In this document: piece by piece, positions 21,942-33,107 of the stretch
Layout: every line of letters starts with the position of its first letter
Position numbering within the stretch: the first letter of the stretch is position 1
Source: Calamus simplicifolius
Lineage: Eukaryota; Streptophyta; Magnoliopsida; Arecales; Arecaceae
Assembly: GCA_900491605.1 (NCBI GenBank)
Contig: UESW01001610.1
Span: 271,519-335,518, forward strand
Reading direction: 5' to 3'
Length of the DNA stretch: 64,000 bases
Position numbers and translations under genes: made by a program
Notes under the pieces: generated by a model
What the model was told of the DNA's origin: nothing
Database searches by the model: none
The model's input: only the letters and a program-made list of their open reading frames with translations

Positions 21942-22544
21942 TTGTACATGGAAGGGTTAGAGGAAAATGAGTTTGAATCCAAAGCACCCTTAGATGATTG
22001 TGTCGAGGAAGTATATCAGGCTGAGGATAATCTGGCAGATGAGTATAAAGGTGATGAGGATCTTGTTGACCCTGACCTTTTGGGAGTAGTTAGATACATC
22101 CTTACCCAGACTAAGACCCAGGACGATTGGCGTAGGACTAACATCCTACAAACCTTTGTCAAGTTAGGGGATAAGGTGTGTAAGATAATCATAGATAGTG
22201 AAAGTTATGTGAATGCCATATCTACTAGTACTGTCAAAACTTTAGGCTTATCCATAGCTCCCCATCCAAACCACTATAAGGTTTATTGGATAGACTCCAC
22301 ATCAATTCCTATCAAAAGTAGGTGTCTAGTCCAAATCCAATTACAGTCCTATCAGGAGAAAGTGTGGTGTGATGTTCTACCAATGGGAGTGAGTAGTATC
22401 ATCTTAGGTCGACCCTGGTTATTTGACCATGACGCAACCCTTTTTGGCCGATCAAATTCTTGCTCATTCATGCACCTTGAAAAGAAGTTTGTAATCAACC
22501 TTCACCACCTAAGGACACGGTTAAGAGAGGATCGAGCTACCTAA
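21942..22544 (+). pseudogene. Protease region of E4
   Basis: The open stretch covers the acidic linker after the zinc knuckle (EVYQAEDNLADEY) and the aspartic protease. The expected active-site DSG reads DSE (IIIDSESYVNAI, about 22186-22220), so the catalytic glycine is replaced and activity is doubtful. MGVSSIILGRPWLFDHDAT is the conserved end of the domain and is shared with E5. The frame closes at 22544. Confidence 0.87.
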
Positions 22545-22659
22545 AGGAAACAAAGACTAGAGTTAATCTGATAACTACAAAGAGATTGAGAAAGAACTCA
22601 CTAAGGGTACACCTGTTTGGATCTTAACCGCTAGAAAAACACAAGAGCCTGCCCAGAAT

Positions 22660-23520
22660 GAGCACCCTCAGGAAGTAGTTGAATTATTAAAGGACTTTAA
22701 GGATGTATTTCCAACTGACCTGCCTGACCACCTTCCACCACTTAGGGACATCCAACACGCTATTGATTTAGTCCCAGGAGCAATCTTACCAAACCTCCCA
22801 CATTATAGGATGAACCTTATAGAACACCTAGAGTTGCAAAGACAAGTAGGGGACCTCCTTAGGAAAGGATTTGTTAGGGAAAGTTTGAGTCCTTGTGCAG
22901 TTCCAGCCCTGTTAACACCTAAAAAGGATGGCACATGGAGGATGTGTATCGATAGTCATGCCATAAATAAAATTACAGTAAAATATAGGTTTTCCATTCC
23001 CGCTTGAACGATATGCTAGATATGATGGCCGATGCAACTATATTTTCAAGATTGATTTGAAGAGTGGCTATTACTAGGTTAGAATTAGACCAGAGGATGA
23101 GTGGAAGACTGCATTTAAGACTAAGGATGGTTTATTTGAATGGGTAGTGATGCCATTTGGGTTATCCAATGCACCTAGCATATTTATGAGGATCACGACT
23201 CAAGTCCTACGTGCCTTCATGGGAAAATTTGTAGTAGTATACTTTGATGATATTTTGATTTATAGTAGGACTAAGGAAAGCCACTTAGACCACCTTAGGA
23301 AAGTATGTACAACCCTTAGGAAAGAGAATCTCTATGCTAATTTGAAGAAGTGTGAGTTCTTAACCCATAGAGTCACTTTCCTAGGTTTCATTGTCACCCC
23401 TAATGGAGTTTCAGCTGATCCTGAAAAGATAAAAGCCATAGTTGAGTGGCCTGTTCCCAAAACTGTTCATGATATTCATAGTTTTCATGGTCTAGCCACC
23501 TTCTATAGGAGATTCATATG
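22660..23520 (+). pseudogene. Reverse transcriptase of E4
   Basis: The stretch 22810-23007 contains FVRESLSPCAVPALLTPKKD and WRMCIDSHAINKITVKYR (fingers). After a frame break near 23007 there are remains of the KIDLKSGYHQ region with a stop. The stretch 23147-23521 then carries MPFGLSNAPSIFMRI and the catalytic YFDDILIYS at about 23240. At least one frameshift and one stop make it inactive. RT copies element RNA into DNA. Confidence 0.93.
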
Positions 23521-24100
23521 AGGTTTTAGCTCCATTGTCGCCCCAATAACTGATTGTCTTAGGAAGGATAGTTTTAATTGGACCAAAGCAGTTAATAGAG
23601 CCTTCCTAGAGATAAAAGATAGAATGACACAAGCACCTATTTTGAAGTTACCAAACTTTACCAAAGTATTCGAGGTAGCTTGTGATGCATCCAGAGTTGG
23701 AATAGGTGGAGTTTTAAGCCAAGAGAACCACCCCATAGCTTTCTTTAGGAAAAAATTAAATGATGCTAAGCTTAAATATTCCACCTATGATAAAGAACTC
23801 TATGCAATAGTGCAAGCTTTAAAGTATTGGAGACACTATCTTCTACCGCAAGAATTTGTCCTATCACGATTAGATTTTTAGTTCTCAGAAAAAGTTGAAT
23901 CCTAGGCATGCCAAATGGGTAGAATACATCCAAGCCTATACTTTTGTCCTGAAACACCATGCCAGAGCTAAGAATAAGGTAGCCGATGCTTTGAGTCGCA
24001 AACCTTCCTTTTACATTCAGTTAGCACTGAAGTTGTTGGATTTGAGAGACTTAAAGATGAGTATGCAACCTATCCATACTTTAGTGAAATTTACCAGGCC
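23521..24100 (+). pseudogene. RNase H region of E4
   Basis: After a TGA at 23519 the Ty3-type RNase H follows: VFEVACDASRVGIGGVLSQE (first catalytic Asp), KLKYSTYDKELYAIVQALKY (catalytic Glu) and, after a frame break near 23880, HHARAKNKVADALSRK (last catalytic Asp). The catalytic residues are visible, but two frame breaks split the domain. It removes RNA from the RNA-DNA hybrid during reverse transcription. Confidence 0.9.
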
Positions 24101-25270
24101 TTGAGTCAAGGACCATCTAGTGACTATAGTGATTATACCCTTCTAGATGGTCATCTGTTTAAAAAGAACAAGCTTTGTATTCTCAAAACTTCCTTGAGAG
24201 ACTTTCTAGTTTGGGAGACCCATGCGGAAGGTTTAGCTGGTCACTTTGGTAGAAATAAGATCATTTTAGCTGTTGAAGACCAATTTTTTTGGCCTGGACT
24301 TAAGAGACAAGTTTCCCAGATAGTGGCCAGGTATCGAACTTGTGCTGTTGGCAAGTAGCAAAAGCAAAATACTGGACTCTATACACCCTTACCTATACCT
24401 GATTGTCCCTGATAGGACCTTAGCATGGATTTCGTATTAGGCCTACCTAAGACCCAGTGGAAACATGATTGATCTTTGTTGTGGTCGATAGGTTCTCAAA
24501 AATGGCTCACTTCATCCCTTGTTCCCAAACCGTTGATGCCTCTAGAGTCGCCAAACTTTTTCTAGATGGAGTGGTAAAGCTATATGGTCTGCCTAAAACC
24601 ATAGTGTCTGATAGGGATGTCAAATCATCAGCTACTTTTGGAAAATCCTATGGTATTTGTTAGGTACCAAATTGAAATTCTCCACTGCCTACTACCCCAG
24701 AATGGCCAGACTGAAGTCATAAATAGGAGTCTAGGCAACCTACTGAGGTGTCTTGTAGGAGAACATCTGGAAAACTGGGATTTATTATTACCTCATGCTG
24801 AGTTTGCATACAACAGTTCAGTCAATAGGTCTACTTGGAAAACCCCTTTGAGATTGTCCATGGTTATAAACCTAGAAGACCTATTGACCTCATCCATTAC
24901 CATCACATGCGTGAGTATCTGAGTCCGCCGAGTCATATGCACAGCATATTAAGGAGTTGCATAAAGAAATTAGTAAAAAGATTCAAATGAGCAATGAAGT
25001 ATATAAACATATGGCTAACTCACGTAAAAGAATGAAGGAATTTAATGAAGGGGACTCTGTAATGATTAAACTTAGACATGAAAGGTTCCCACCGGGAACT
25101 ATGAAGAAACTACACGCCCGGAGAGCTGGACCATTCAAAGTAATAAAGAAAGTAGGACTTAATGCATATGTTTTAGAGCTACCACCAGATTATGGCATTA
25201 GTTCTACATTTAATATTTCATATAAGAAAGAATACAAAGAATCGACATTAATTCCTAGTGAGCCTTTTGG
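24101..25270 (+). pseudogene. Integrase of E4
   Basis: The N-terminal zinc-binding region reads HAEGLAGHFGRNKI, then WPGLKRQVSQIVARYRTC, where the first Cys of the pair appears changed to Tyr. The core begins near 24420 with MDFVLGLPKT, then VVVDRFSKMAHFIPC and YGLPKTIVSDRD. Later parts are frameshifted (24617-24922). The C-terminal GPF-like segment (RRAGPFKVIKKVGLNAYVLE) lies at about 25110-25175. Several breaks make it non-functional. Confidence 0.9.
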
Positions 25271-25309
25271 GCCTTATCCTTCCTTTGAGAGTGAAACCCT
25301 ACCTGAGTG

Positions 25310-25495
25310 TCCACCAGCAATTCCAGACCGGAGAGACAGAGTTGAACGTATTTTGGATGACCAAGCGATTACCTCTAGAAATAAAGGCTATCAACGTTAT
25401 CTGGTTCATTGACAAGGCCGACCTAAATCCGAGGACTCCTGGATCACCCGAGAGGATCTTCAATAAATTGCACCAGACTTACTAGAGAAATATCA
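25310..25495 (+). pseudogene. Chromodomain of E4
   Basis: After integrase, RVERILDDQAITSRNKGYQR and YLVH, a stop replacing the usual Trp, and then GRPKSEDSWITREDLQ make a recognisable chromodomain with aromatic and acidic positions. Chromoviral chromodomains are thought to direct integration to particular chromatin. The stop at 25410 removes the second half. This domain separates E4 from the Tat element it has entered. Confidence 0.85.
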
Positions 25496-25549
25496 TAGAC
25501 AGATTGATCCTTACTCAACAGGGTCGAGTTCCTTCCACCCGGAGAGAAT

Positions 25550-26729
25550 TGGTGCGGACACCAGGCTCAGGAAGAGGCTTCAACAACTTCAGTTGGATTC
25601 TTTATGGATGGAAGATTAAATTAAGTTTTAGTCCTGTATTTATTTTTCATTTGAGCAATTGACTGTATTTGTTTGATTGAGTCCTATTTAAGTTCTTTAT
25701 TGTAATTGAGTCAAAAGGAGTCCAGCCCAAAAACCCAATCTGGTTCAGCACAAGAAGAATGGGTGCATGTCATGAAGTCAACAACATTGAATCCATATCA
25801 TCACGCCACATCAACAAGGAAGGTCGCCCAATGAATAGAAAGATTTTGAATCAAGTCAAAGTCCCCAGAATCGTATCTTCTTAGGAACCTCCTCCACAAC
25901 CACCTCCTCTTATCATGGAATGCCCCACATTCTCCTCTTCGCACGTCTCCTCTTGGAAACCACCTCCATAAATCAAGGGACGTCCATATTGGAAACTGCC
26001 TCCACAAATCATGGGATGCCTACATTGATGCCCACATTGAAAACCGCCTCCACAAATCATGAGATGCCCCACATTCTTCTCTTCGCTGGCCGAGATCTTC
26101 TTCCTCTAATGATAATATGGTGTAAGTGCTTGGTAGTCTATAAAAACGGCTCCTAGCTTTTTGTGAAAAGAAGATGATTAATGAAGTTTTCTTGAGAAAA
26201 TCCCCTGCTTGTTAGATGGGTCCCCTGTGAGAGGGTAGGCGTGAGGCCTGGTGTCTATTTATATCGTCCACATTTTATCCTCCTTTCCCCACTTTGCTTC
26301 AAGCCCATTTTCAACCGATCAAGGATCCCCAGCTTCCATGGTTTCAAAGTTGTAGGTTGTTCCCACCATGAATCAAGGTACATAAGCTTACAATATGGTG
26401 GAATCCCTTGTCATCCTCAAGTTCCTTCCCTGAGTGCATCGATTTTACTTAAGTTTATTAATTACTGGGAGAACCCTCTTTAAAATCTTTTCATATATGC
26501 AATTATTAGATTTACTTAGCCCTAATCTGAGTGGTTTCTTAACCACAACGATCCACTTCTTTATTACTTTGTTTAAATTCTAAATTCAAACTTTGTTTAG
26601 TCTTCAAAGTTTCCTCCATAAAATTTCTAGTTCTTAAAATGAGTGAATGCATGTGTTATTTCACTTAATCATTCATTTAATCTTTACTAATTCTATTAGA
26701 AATACATCCCATGTCATTTGTCCACATCA
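25550..26729 (+). mobile_element. E4 3' LTR
   Basis: It starts TGGTGCGG after a short purine tract (CGGAGAGAA) and ends CCACATCA immediately before CTTGG. Compared with the 5' copy it is 3 bp shorter. Confidence 0.92.
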
Positions 26730-26734
26730 CTTGG

Positions 26735-27690
26735 TCCACCGCCTCAACATGGACGAAGCATTTTGGCCAATCAAGCAAAAGAAGAGAAGCTTCGCCCCCG
26801 AGCATCAAAAGGCTATCGAGGAAGAGGTAGACAAGCTCATTAAAGTCAACTTCATCCGAGAAGTCAATTATCCCGACTAGCTGGCGAATGTGGTTATGGT
26901 GAAAAAATTAAATGGCAAATGAAGGATCTGCATCGACTTCATCGACCTCAACAAAGCTTGCCCAAAGGATATCTCCCTCTTCCTCGGATCGATTAGCTTG
27001 TAGATTCAACTTTGGGTCACCAAATACTGACTTTTATGGATGCTTATTCGGGATACAACCAGATTCGGATGGCACCCGAGGATGAAGAAAAAACTGCCTT
27101 CATCACCGATTGAGGTATTTATTGTTACCGGGTTATGCCTTTCGGTTTAAAAAATGCAGGTGCCACCTATCAAAGGCTGGTCAATAAAGTCTTCAAAGAG
27201 CAAATCGGTTGAAATATGGAGGTGTACGTTGATGACATGATGGTAAAGAGCAAAGAGGCGTCTCAGCATATTGAAGATCTTGTAGAAAGCTTTGCAACGC
27301 TCTAAAGGTACCGGATGAAGCTCAACCCAACCAAATGTGCTTTCAGAGTTAACTCTAGAAAGTTCTTGGGTTTCATGGTCTCTAAATGAGGCATCGAGGC
27401 AAATTCATAGAAGATCCAAGCCTTGCAGCAGATGGCCCCTCTGGGATCAATCAAAGAAGTGCAACGTCTCACCGGGAGGATAGCGGCTCTCAACCGCTTC
27501 GTCGCTCGGTCGGCCGAGAGATGTTTGCCCTTCTTCAAAGTACTCCGATCGGCCAAGAACTTTCAATGGACCCCAGACTGCCAGAAATCTTTTAAGATCT
27601 TAAAAAATATCTCGGCTCACCACCTCTCCTTAGCAGCCAAAAGCCAGGGGAAATACTAAATCTGTACCTTGTAGTCTCTGAGGACGCTAT
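26735..27690 (+). pseudogene. RT of E3, continuation after E4
   Basis: Coding resumes with VHRLNMDEAF, KKRSFAPEHQKAIEEEVDKL and FIREVNYP, the usual start of Tat RT. Fragments in shifting frames follow: NVVMVKKLNGK, the palm segment IDLNKACPKD, the MPFGLKNAG region near 27135, and the catalytic VYVDDMMVKS near 27225. The thumb and connection region (GSIKEVQRLTGRIAALNRFV) is at 27440-27500. Multiple stops show long inactivity. Confidence 0.9.
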
Positions 27691-28060
27691 TGGCTCTGTG
27701 CTAGTCAGAGAGGAAAATAAAGTTCAAAAACCAATCTATTATGTCAGCAAATTGCTTAGAGACACCGAGACAAGGTATACCTGGTTTGAGAAGATGGTTC
27801 TGGCTCTAGTAATATCGGCCCAAAAGCTGCGGCCATATTTTCAGGTACACACTGTGGCGGTCTTAACCGACCAATCCATCAAGTCAATTATCCATCGTCC
27901 GAAAGCGTCAGGAAGAATGACCAAATGGGCTGTCAAATTGAGTGAACATGACATTCAGTATCAGCCTCGTCCAGCCATCAAAGCCCAGGTCCTAGCGGAT
28001 TTTCTCCTTGAATGTACCATACCCGAAGATGGTTCCACTCCGAACATTCTTGAACAACCA
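27691..28060 (+). pseudogene. RNase H of E3 (first domain)
   Basis: The open stretch from 27698 starts LVREENKVQKPIYYVSKLLR and contains TRYTWFEKMVLALVISAQKL and GRMTKWAVKLSEHDIQYQPR, matching the Ty3-type RNase H and connection of Tat elements. It leads without a break into the second RNase H domain in the same frame. Confidence 0.88.
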
Positions 28061-28600
28061 AAGCTCAGTGCTTTGTGGCTGCTCCATGCCGATGGTTCCT
28101 CCAGTGCAAGTGGTTCTGGCGCTGGTCTAGTCCTCACTAGTCCAGAAGGGGCAATTTTCGAGTATGGCATCTGCTTCTCCTTCCCAGCCTCTAACAATAA
28201 GGCAGAATATGAGGCTCTCTCACCGGACTTCGCATTGCTCATGAGCTCAAGGTTGAAAAACTAAATGCCTACACCGACTCTCAGTTGATGGCTGGCCAGG
28301 TGCGAGGAGAGTTTGAGGCTCGGAGCCAAACATGATTCGGTATCTTCAAAAGGTGCATAATCTATCATCATGTTTGCTGAATTTAAAGTTATTCAAATCC
28401 CAAGGGCTGAAATTGCATGTGCCAACCTTTTATCCCATTTGGCAACCACGGACTCGATGGATCTTGAGCGGAAGTTCCACTTGAAAGTCCTGGAGAAACC
28501 TAGCATTGCCGATGCTGATCAAATAATGCAGGTTGACACTGAATCATCCTGGATAGATCCTATGAGTATCTTAAAGAAGGACTGCTAACTACTGACAGAA
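28061..28600 (+). pseudogene. Second (aRNH-type) RNase H of E3
   Basis: LLHADGSSSASGSGAGLVLT (catalytic Asp in ADGS), EGAIFEYGICFSFPASNNKA and EYEAL (catalytic Glu) form the start of a second RNase H. The Tat lineage is known to carry such an additional domain resembling archaeal and cellular RNase H. A frameshift near 28225 follows; later pieces (IPRAEIACANLLSHLATTDS) complete the domain in another frame at 28370-28460. Possession of two RNase H domains supports the Tat assignment. Confidence 0.85.
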
Positions 28601-29770
28601 AGGAAGCAAGGAAACTAAAGTTGCAATCATCTCATTATGTTTTAATTGACGATTGGCTATATAAGCGATCCTTCTCTATGCCATTGCTTAAATGTTTTGC
28701 CCATCAGAGGCTGACTATGCTTTTTGGGAGGTTCACGAAGGTATCTGTGGTAACCATCTTGGCGGCCGAGCTCTGTGCCTCAAAGTGTTATGTCAGGGGT
28801 ATTATTGGCCAACTATGCAAAGAGATGCGGATGACCTCGTCCGAGCTTGTGATTCGTGCCAACGACATTCAAAGGTTCAAAGGCTCCCCTCTGCTCACCT
28901 AATGCCTATATCATCTGTCTAGCCTTTTGCCAAATGAGGAATGGACATTCTTGGTCCTTTTTCCCTCGCCACAGGGCTAAGGAAGTTACTGTTTGTAGCA
29001 ATTGACTTTTCAACCAAGTGGATCGAAGCCAAGGAAGTTGCCCAGATAACCGAAGCTCGGGCTAGGGACTTTGTATGGAGATCTATCATTTGTCGGTTTG
29101 GCCTTCCTCGCACCATCATCACCGACAATGGAAAACAATTCATAATCCTAAGTTCTGGGAATTCTATGAAGATCATGGCATCCTTCATCGCCTGACTTCG
29201 GTCGGGCATCCTCAAGCCAATGGGGAGGCCGAGGTGACCAACCAAACTCTTCTATAGGGAATTAAAGCTTGGCTTAACTGAGCACGAGGCAGATGGATAG
29301 AAGAGCTTCACCACGTGCTATGGGCTTATCGAACTACCGAAAGGATACCCACAGGCCAAACTTTATTTAGAATGGCTTTTGGTACAGAGGCTGTCATCCT
29401 TGTGAAAATTGGGCTCCCTTCCCTTCACGTGGAAGGTTATTCGGAGGAATTTAATGACGAGCAACTCCGAACCAATCTGGATCTAATAGAAGAAGTCAGG
29501 GAGAAAGCCCTAATCTGAAGAGCCACCTATCAACAGAGGATAGCCCGTTATCACTCTACCAGAGTCAAAGGAAAATCCTTTCTCACTGGTGATTTGTTAC
29601 TTCGGAAGGCATCTGTGTCAAAGCCGCTAGAGCAAGGGAAACTGTCCCTAAATTGGGAAGGTCCCTATCAAATTACGGAGGTAATCAGGCCCGACACCTA
29701 CAAACTTCAGGATCTGAACGAAAATCTATCCGAGGACATGGAGCTCGGATAATCTCCGTATATATCATCA
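28601..29770 (+). pseudogene. Integrase of E3
   Basis: The zinc-binding part includes VHEGICGNHLGGR, GYYWPTMQRDADDLVRACDS and CQRH. The core starts MDILGPFSLATGLRKLLFVA, with IDFSTKWIEAKEV and FGLPRTIITDNGKQF (second Asp), then GHPQANGEAEVTNQTLL. The post-core region YRTTERIPTGQTLFRMAFGT parallels that of E2. The tail ends near 29750. Stops near 28920, 29257 and 29516 and several frame shifts inactivate it. Integrase inserts the DNA copy into the chromosome. Confidence 0.92.
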
Positions 29771-29904
29771 GTGAAAGTATGCCTTCACTAAACTCACTCT
29801 GTTTATAGTATCAAATATTATTTTCAAAGGTCTGCAATGTTTTCGTTTCAATTGCCTTTCTTCTGAAAACTGCAATGAGAAGAAGGTCTTGTTAAATATA
29901 ATCT

Positions 29905-30540
29905 TTTCAAGCCTCGGCCGGGCTGAGTGATATCTCCGTACCTTAACGTGCCAAGTAAAATATAATATTTTCAAGCCTCGGCAGGGCCGAGTGATATATC
30001 CATTCCTTGACCGCGCCAAATAAAATATAATCTTTTCAAACCTCGGTAGGGCCGAGTGATATCTCCGTACCTTGGCTGCGCCAAGTAAAATATAATCTTT
30101 TCAAGCCTCGGCAGGACTGAGTGATATCTCCGTACCTTGGCCGTGCCAAGTAAAATATAATCTTTTCAAGCCTCGGCAGGGCCGAGTGATATATCCGTTC
30201 CTTGACCGCGCCAAATAAAATATAATCTTTTCAAGCCTCGGTAGGGCCGAGTGATATCTCCGTACCTTGACTGCGCCAAGTAAAATATAATCTTCAAGCC
30301 TCGGCAGGACGAGTGATATCTCCGTACCTTGGCCGTGCCAAGTAAAATACAATCTCTCAAGCCTCGATAAGACCGAGTGATATCTCCGTGCCTTGGCTAC
30401 GCCAAGTAAAATACAATCTCTCAAGCCTCAGCAGGACCGAGTGATATCTCTGTACCACCAAGTAAAATATCTCTCAAGCCTCGGTAGGACCGATTGATAT
30501 CCGAATAATATCTCAAGCCTCGGCATGATCGAGTGACTCT
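29905..30540 (+). repeat. ~65-bp hairpin tandem array in E3 3' region
   Basis: About ten units each contain CCTCGGCAGGGCCGAG and CTTGGCCGTGCCAAG-like inverted repeats, separated by TGATATCTCCGTAC and TAAAATATAATCTTTTCAAG. It begins ~150 bp after the end of pol. The unit is clearly related to the 63-bp unit of E2 read on the sense strand, but the spacers differ. Later units are shorter and degenerate. Confidence 0.93.
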
Positions 30541-30925
30541 TTCAAAATGATAGCAAAGCCAACTGATTCCTCCAACGCTCTAGCATGGCTAAACTGCCCT
30601 ATCATGCTTCGGCAGAGTTAAGCAACCTTTCTTTGCGCATCAGCAAGATTAAATGAGTCATTTCTTGCCAAGGTAAAACCTACTTCGTCCTTCGGCAAAA
30701 CTGTGCCTATACTATGAATTAACAGGGCCGCCCAGGCCTTCTTCTGCCCTAAACAGAGATGAATGCTCCTCCACAAAGGACTAAGCATTGCTAAAATGCC
30801 TAACAAAAGCAAACTGTCTAAGACGCTACTAGCGATTGTGAACTGACACTATGATTTGAAAGGCGCGGCACAAACAAAATGACTCTTATGTCGGAACAGC
30901 ACAAAGACATTAGTAGAGAAATCAA
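30541..30925 (+). other. Degenerate repeat tail in E3 3' region
   Basis: Sequence after the array retains isolated TTCGGCA, GCCAA and similar fragments without regular period. No gene is seen. It probably represents eroded repeat units. Confidence 0.5.
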
Positions 30926-31982
30926 CATTTAGCGCAGAAAGAGTAAAACTTTGTTTATTGATAGAAAATTACAACATCTTGAGAGGCATTACAAGTGCAT
31001 CATAGCATAGAAAATAAAGCAAAATAAAATAAAAGGCTTGGGTATGCAGCTCTGATCGATGACGTTGCTCCCGCTTCCGATCCAAGAAATCAGAGAAACC
31101 AGACGACTCCATTGAATTGCTGGTTAATGCCAAAGAACAAAGGAGGCTATCCCTCGGGCACCTCCGTTGGATGAACTAAGGGATCCAAATTGGACCGAAA
31201 GCCCATGGATGCCGATGCCGAGGCTGTCCCCACTTAAAGTGCTGAGTCGCAAGTCACTGCCCAAGAACATAGACAGCAACCCAATGCTACTTACCTTCCT
31301 CCTCATTGAGAGCCGGATGATGGACCCTCGGACGGATGAACTAAGGGATCCAAACTGAGGATGGAGGGAAGTTCATGTAAGCCAGGGGCCCATAGCTGTT
31401 TGTATTTCCATGGTCTGAAGGGCCCCATGACAAGTGAAAGGAGCCATATCGGGAACACATGCGTGCGCTCCCTGTATGACCCCTGTATCCATTCCCGTGC
31501 GCTCTCCGTATGACCTCCGAGACTCCTCCTCTGAGGACTACTTGCTCTTCAGCAACTCCTCCATCGCCCCAGCTATCGGGGTCAAACCAACTTTCAAAAG
31601 GGGAGCTTGGCCTCACCACCCTTGACCTCAATAAAATAGGAGCCATGAAAATCTCTTTGATCCACAGGAAGAGAAGGCTTTGAGGAGTGCTCAGATACCT
31701 TCCATTCCCCCCCTTTTTATAGGCAACAAACCAGGAACAACCATTAAAAAAGAGAGGACCCCAGAATTCAAAACACCACAGTCGCACTGCGCTTAGGGCC
31801 ACGTGGCACACCGAGAAAAAAGAGGGTGCATCCCAAGATATGTTGGGTATGCCTCTCAGACCGTGACGAAGGACAAAGATTTCCTTCTGATCTCGAATCA
31901 AGAGCTTTAAATGCCAAGAACCCCTTACGAGTCTTCGAGATACGGATAAGCCTGAAAAATCCCCCATCGAAAACAATGCCAT
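30926..31982 (-). pseudogene. Second antisense unit in E3, unknown small protein
   Basis: On the minus strand a 213-residue frame (31982-31341) ends in a compositionally distinctive stretch rich in Ser, Gly, Arg and Tyr (for example CSRYGSFHLSWGPSDHGN). A likely start for that part is MAPILL near 31645. Downstream, AGGAAGGTAAGTAGC near 31290 resembles a splice donor, and an AATAAA-like signal with AT-rich sequence occurs near 30960, as in a 3' UTR. I know no family for it. It may be a small gene carried by the element, or a fortuitous open frame. Confidence 0.4.
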
Positions 31983-32524
31983 CCAATAGCAATCGAATGC
32001 TTAGCGCATACGCAAAGCGAACTCGCATTGAAAAATACCAATGAGATAAATACCCTAAGGGAAAACAAGATCTCCCTCGGCAAGCCGCGAGCTATTTCAT
32101 CTATTTTGGCAAGAAGCAAACCAAATTTTTGCTTCGGATAAACCGAACTATTCACTTATCTTGGCCACAACCAAAATGGTTCCTCCGTTTCGATCGTTTC
32201 GAACCATTCATTTTACTTCGGTCAGAACCGAGATAATATTTTTTAGTGAAACCGAATAACCTCATACATTGGCGAACCTAATCAAATTAGCCTTGATTAG
32301 GCAGGGCAGTCCATTCAGAACTGCTAAAAACTATCCCGTCTTAAAGTATGGCTCATTCACAATGAGCTATAAGCGCAAGGAAGCAATAAACGAGCAAAAA
32401 GATCATTTGAAAAATGATGCCCAAAACAATAGAACACATAAAGAAGACAAAAAATTCTTTCATTAAGTAAGTCTTGACCAAGTTACAAGTAGAAGAAACA
32501 AAAATACATAAGCAACCTCAAGAA
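31983..32524 (-). other. Spacer between the two antisense units of E3
   Basis: Mostly non-coding. Downstream of the stop at 32525, the minus strand reads an AT-rich stretch with AATGAAAGAATTTTTTG near 32450-32465, plausible as the 3' UTR and poly(A) region of the antisense gene. The rest is rich in TTCGG-type fragments. Confidence 0.45.
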
Positions 32525-33036
32525 TCAGGGTTCAAGTTCGACTTTGGGGCCTTCCTTGGCAACGTTTGAAAGAGGTTCACTTGGTTCACCCCCTTCGAAC
32601 ACAGCCGGACAAGGGACCTCTGGTTCTTCTACATCGAGCTGAGGGCATCCTTCTGGAATCGCAGCTTCACCGGCGCCTAGAATGGTTTCGAGGTCGACAT
32701 CTAAACTTTCTTCATATTCAGCCTCGGCAAATACTTCGGTCCCCAGGATTCGGGTATCATAATACTTGGCCTCTAGGAAGGACAGGTCTAACTCCGGGTA
32801 TGCCCGAGAGATCTTTGCCCGCGTCTCCTCTTCACCATACCAAAATGCATCGGCGTAAGCCGCCTTATGCTCATCAAGAATTAGGCAGAATTTTTGTATT
32901 CTTCCATGGCCAGAGCAGCCCGTTTATTAGCCTCGGCCACCTGACCTTCTAGTTTGGAATTCATTTGGCAGCTCGAGGCCAACTCCTCTCTCAAGACTTT
33001 CAGCTGGTTCTAAACCTCGAGCCCAATTTTACCCAT

Positions 33037-33107
33037 CTGTAGACATAAAATTGGTTAAAGCCATAACCGAGAGGAAAGACACAAAAAGAGATAAGGAGAC
33101 ATTATAC
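33037..33107 (-). other. Predicted intron of antisense gene (71 bp)
   Basis: On the minus strand GTATAATGTC opens and TTATGTCTACAG closes the intron. The flanking exons read WEEE and MGKIGLE in continuity with the coiled-coil region. Confidence 0.6.

Larger units (their letters stand above)
19032..26729 (+). mobile_element. E4: chromovirus (Ty3/gypsy) nested in E3 pol
   Basis: LTRs of 1183 bp (19032-20214) and 1180 bp (25550-26729) begin TGGTGCGG and end CATCA, flanked by CTTGG at 19027-19031 and 26730-26734. The interior has gag with a zinc knuckle, protease, RT, RNase H, integrase and a C-terminal chromodomain, in that order, all on the plus strand and all damaged. The chromodomain and initiator tRNA-Met PBS place it among chromoviruses. 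The GRPWLFDHDATLFGRSNSCS segment suggests the Galadriel group, which is a tentative assignment. E5 is a close relative. Confidence 0.93.

Noticed and set aside
29905..30540. Regular repeats that might suggest a CRISPR array
   Set aside because: The spacers are as conserved as the repeats, the locus is in a plant retrotransposon 3' region, and there are no cas genes.
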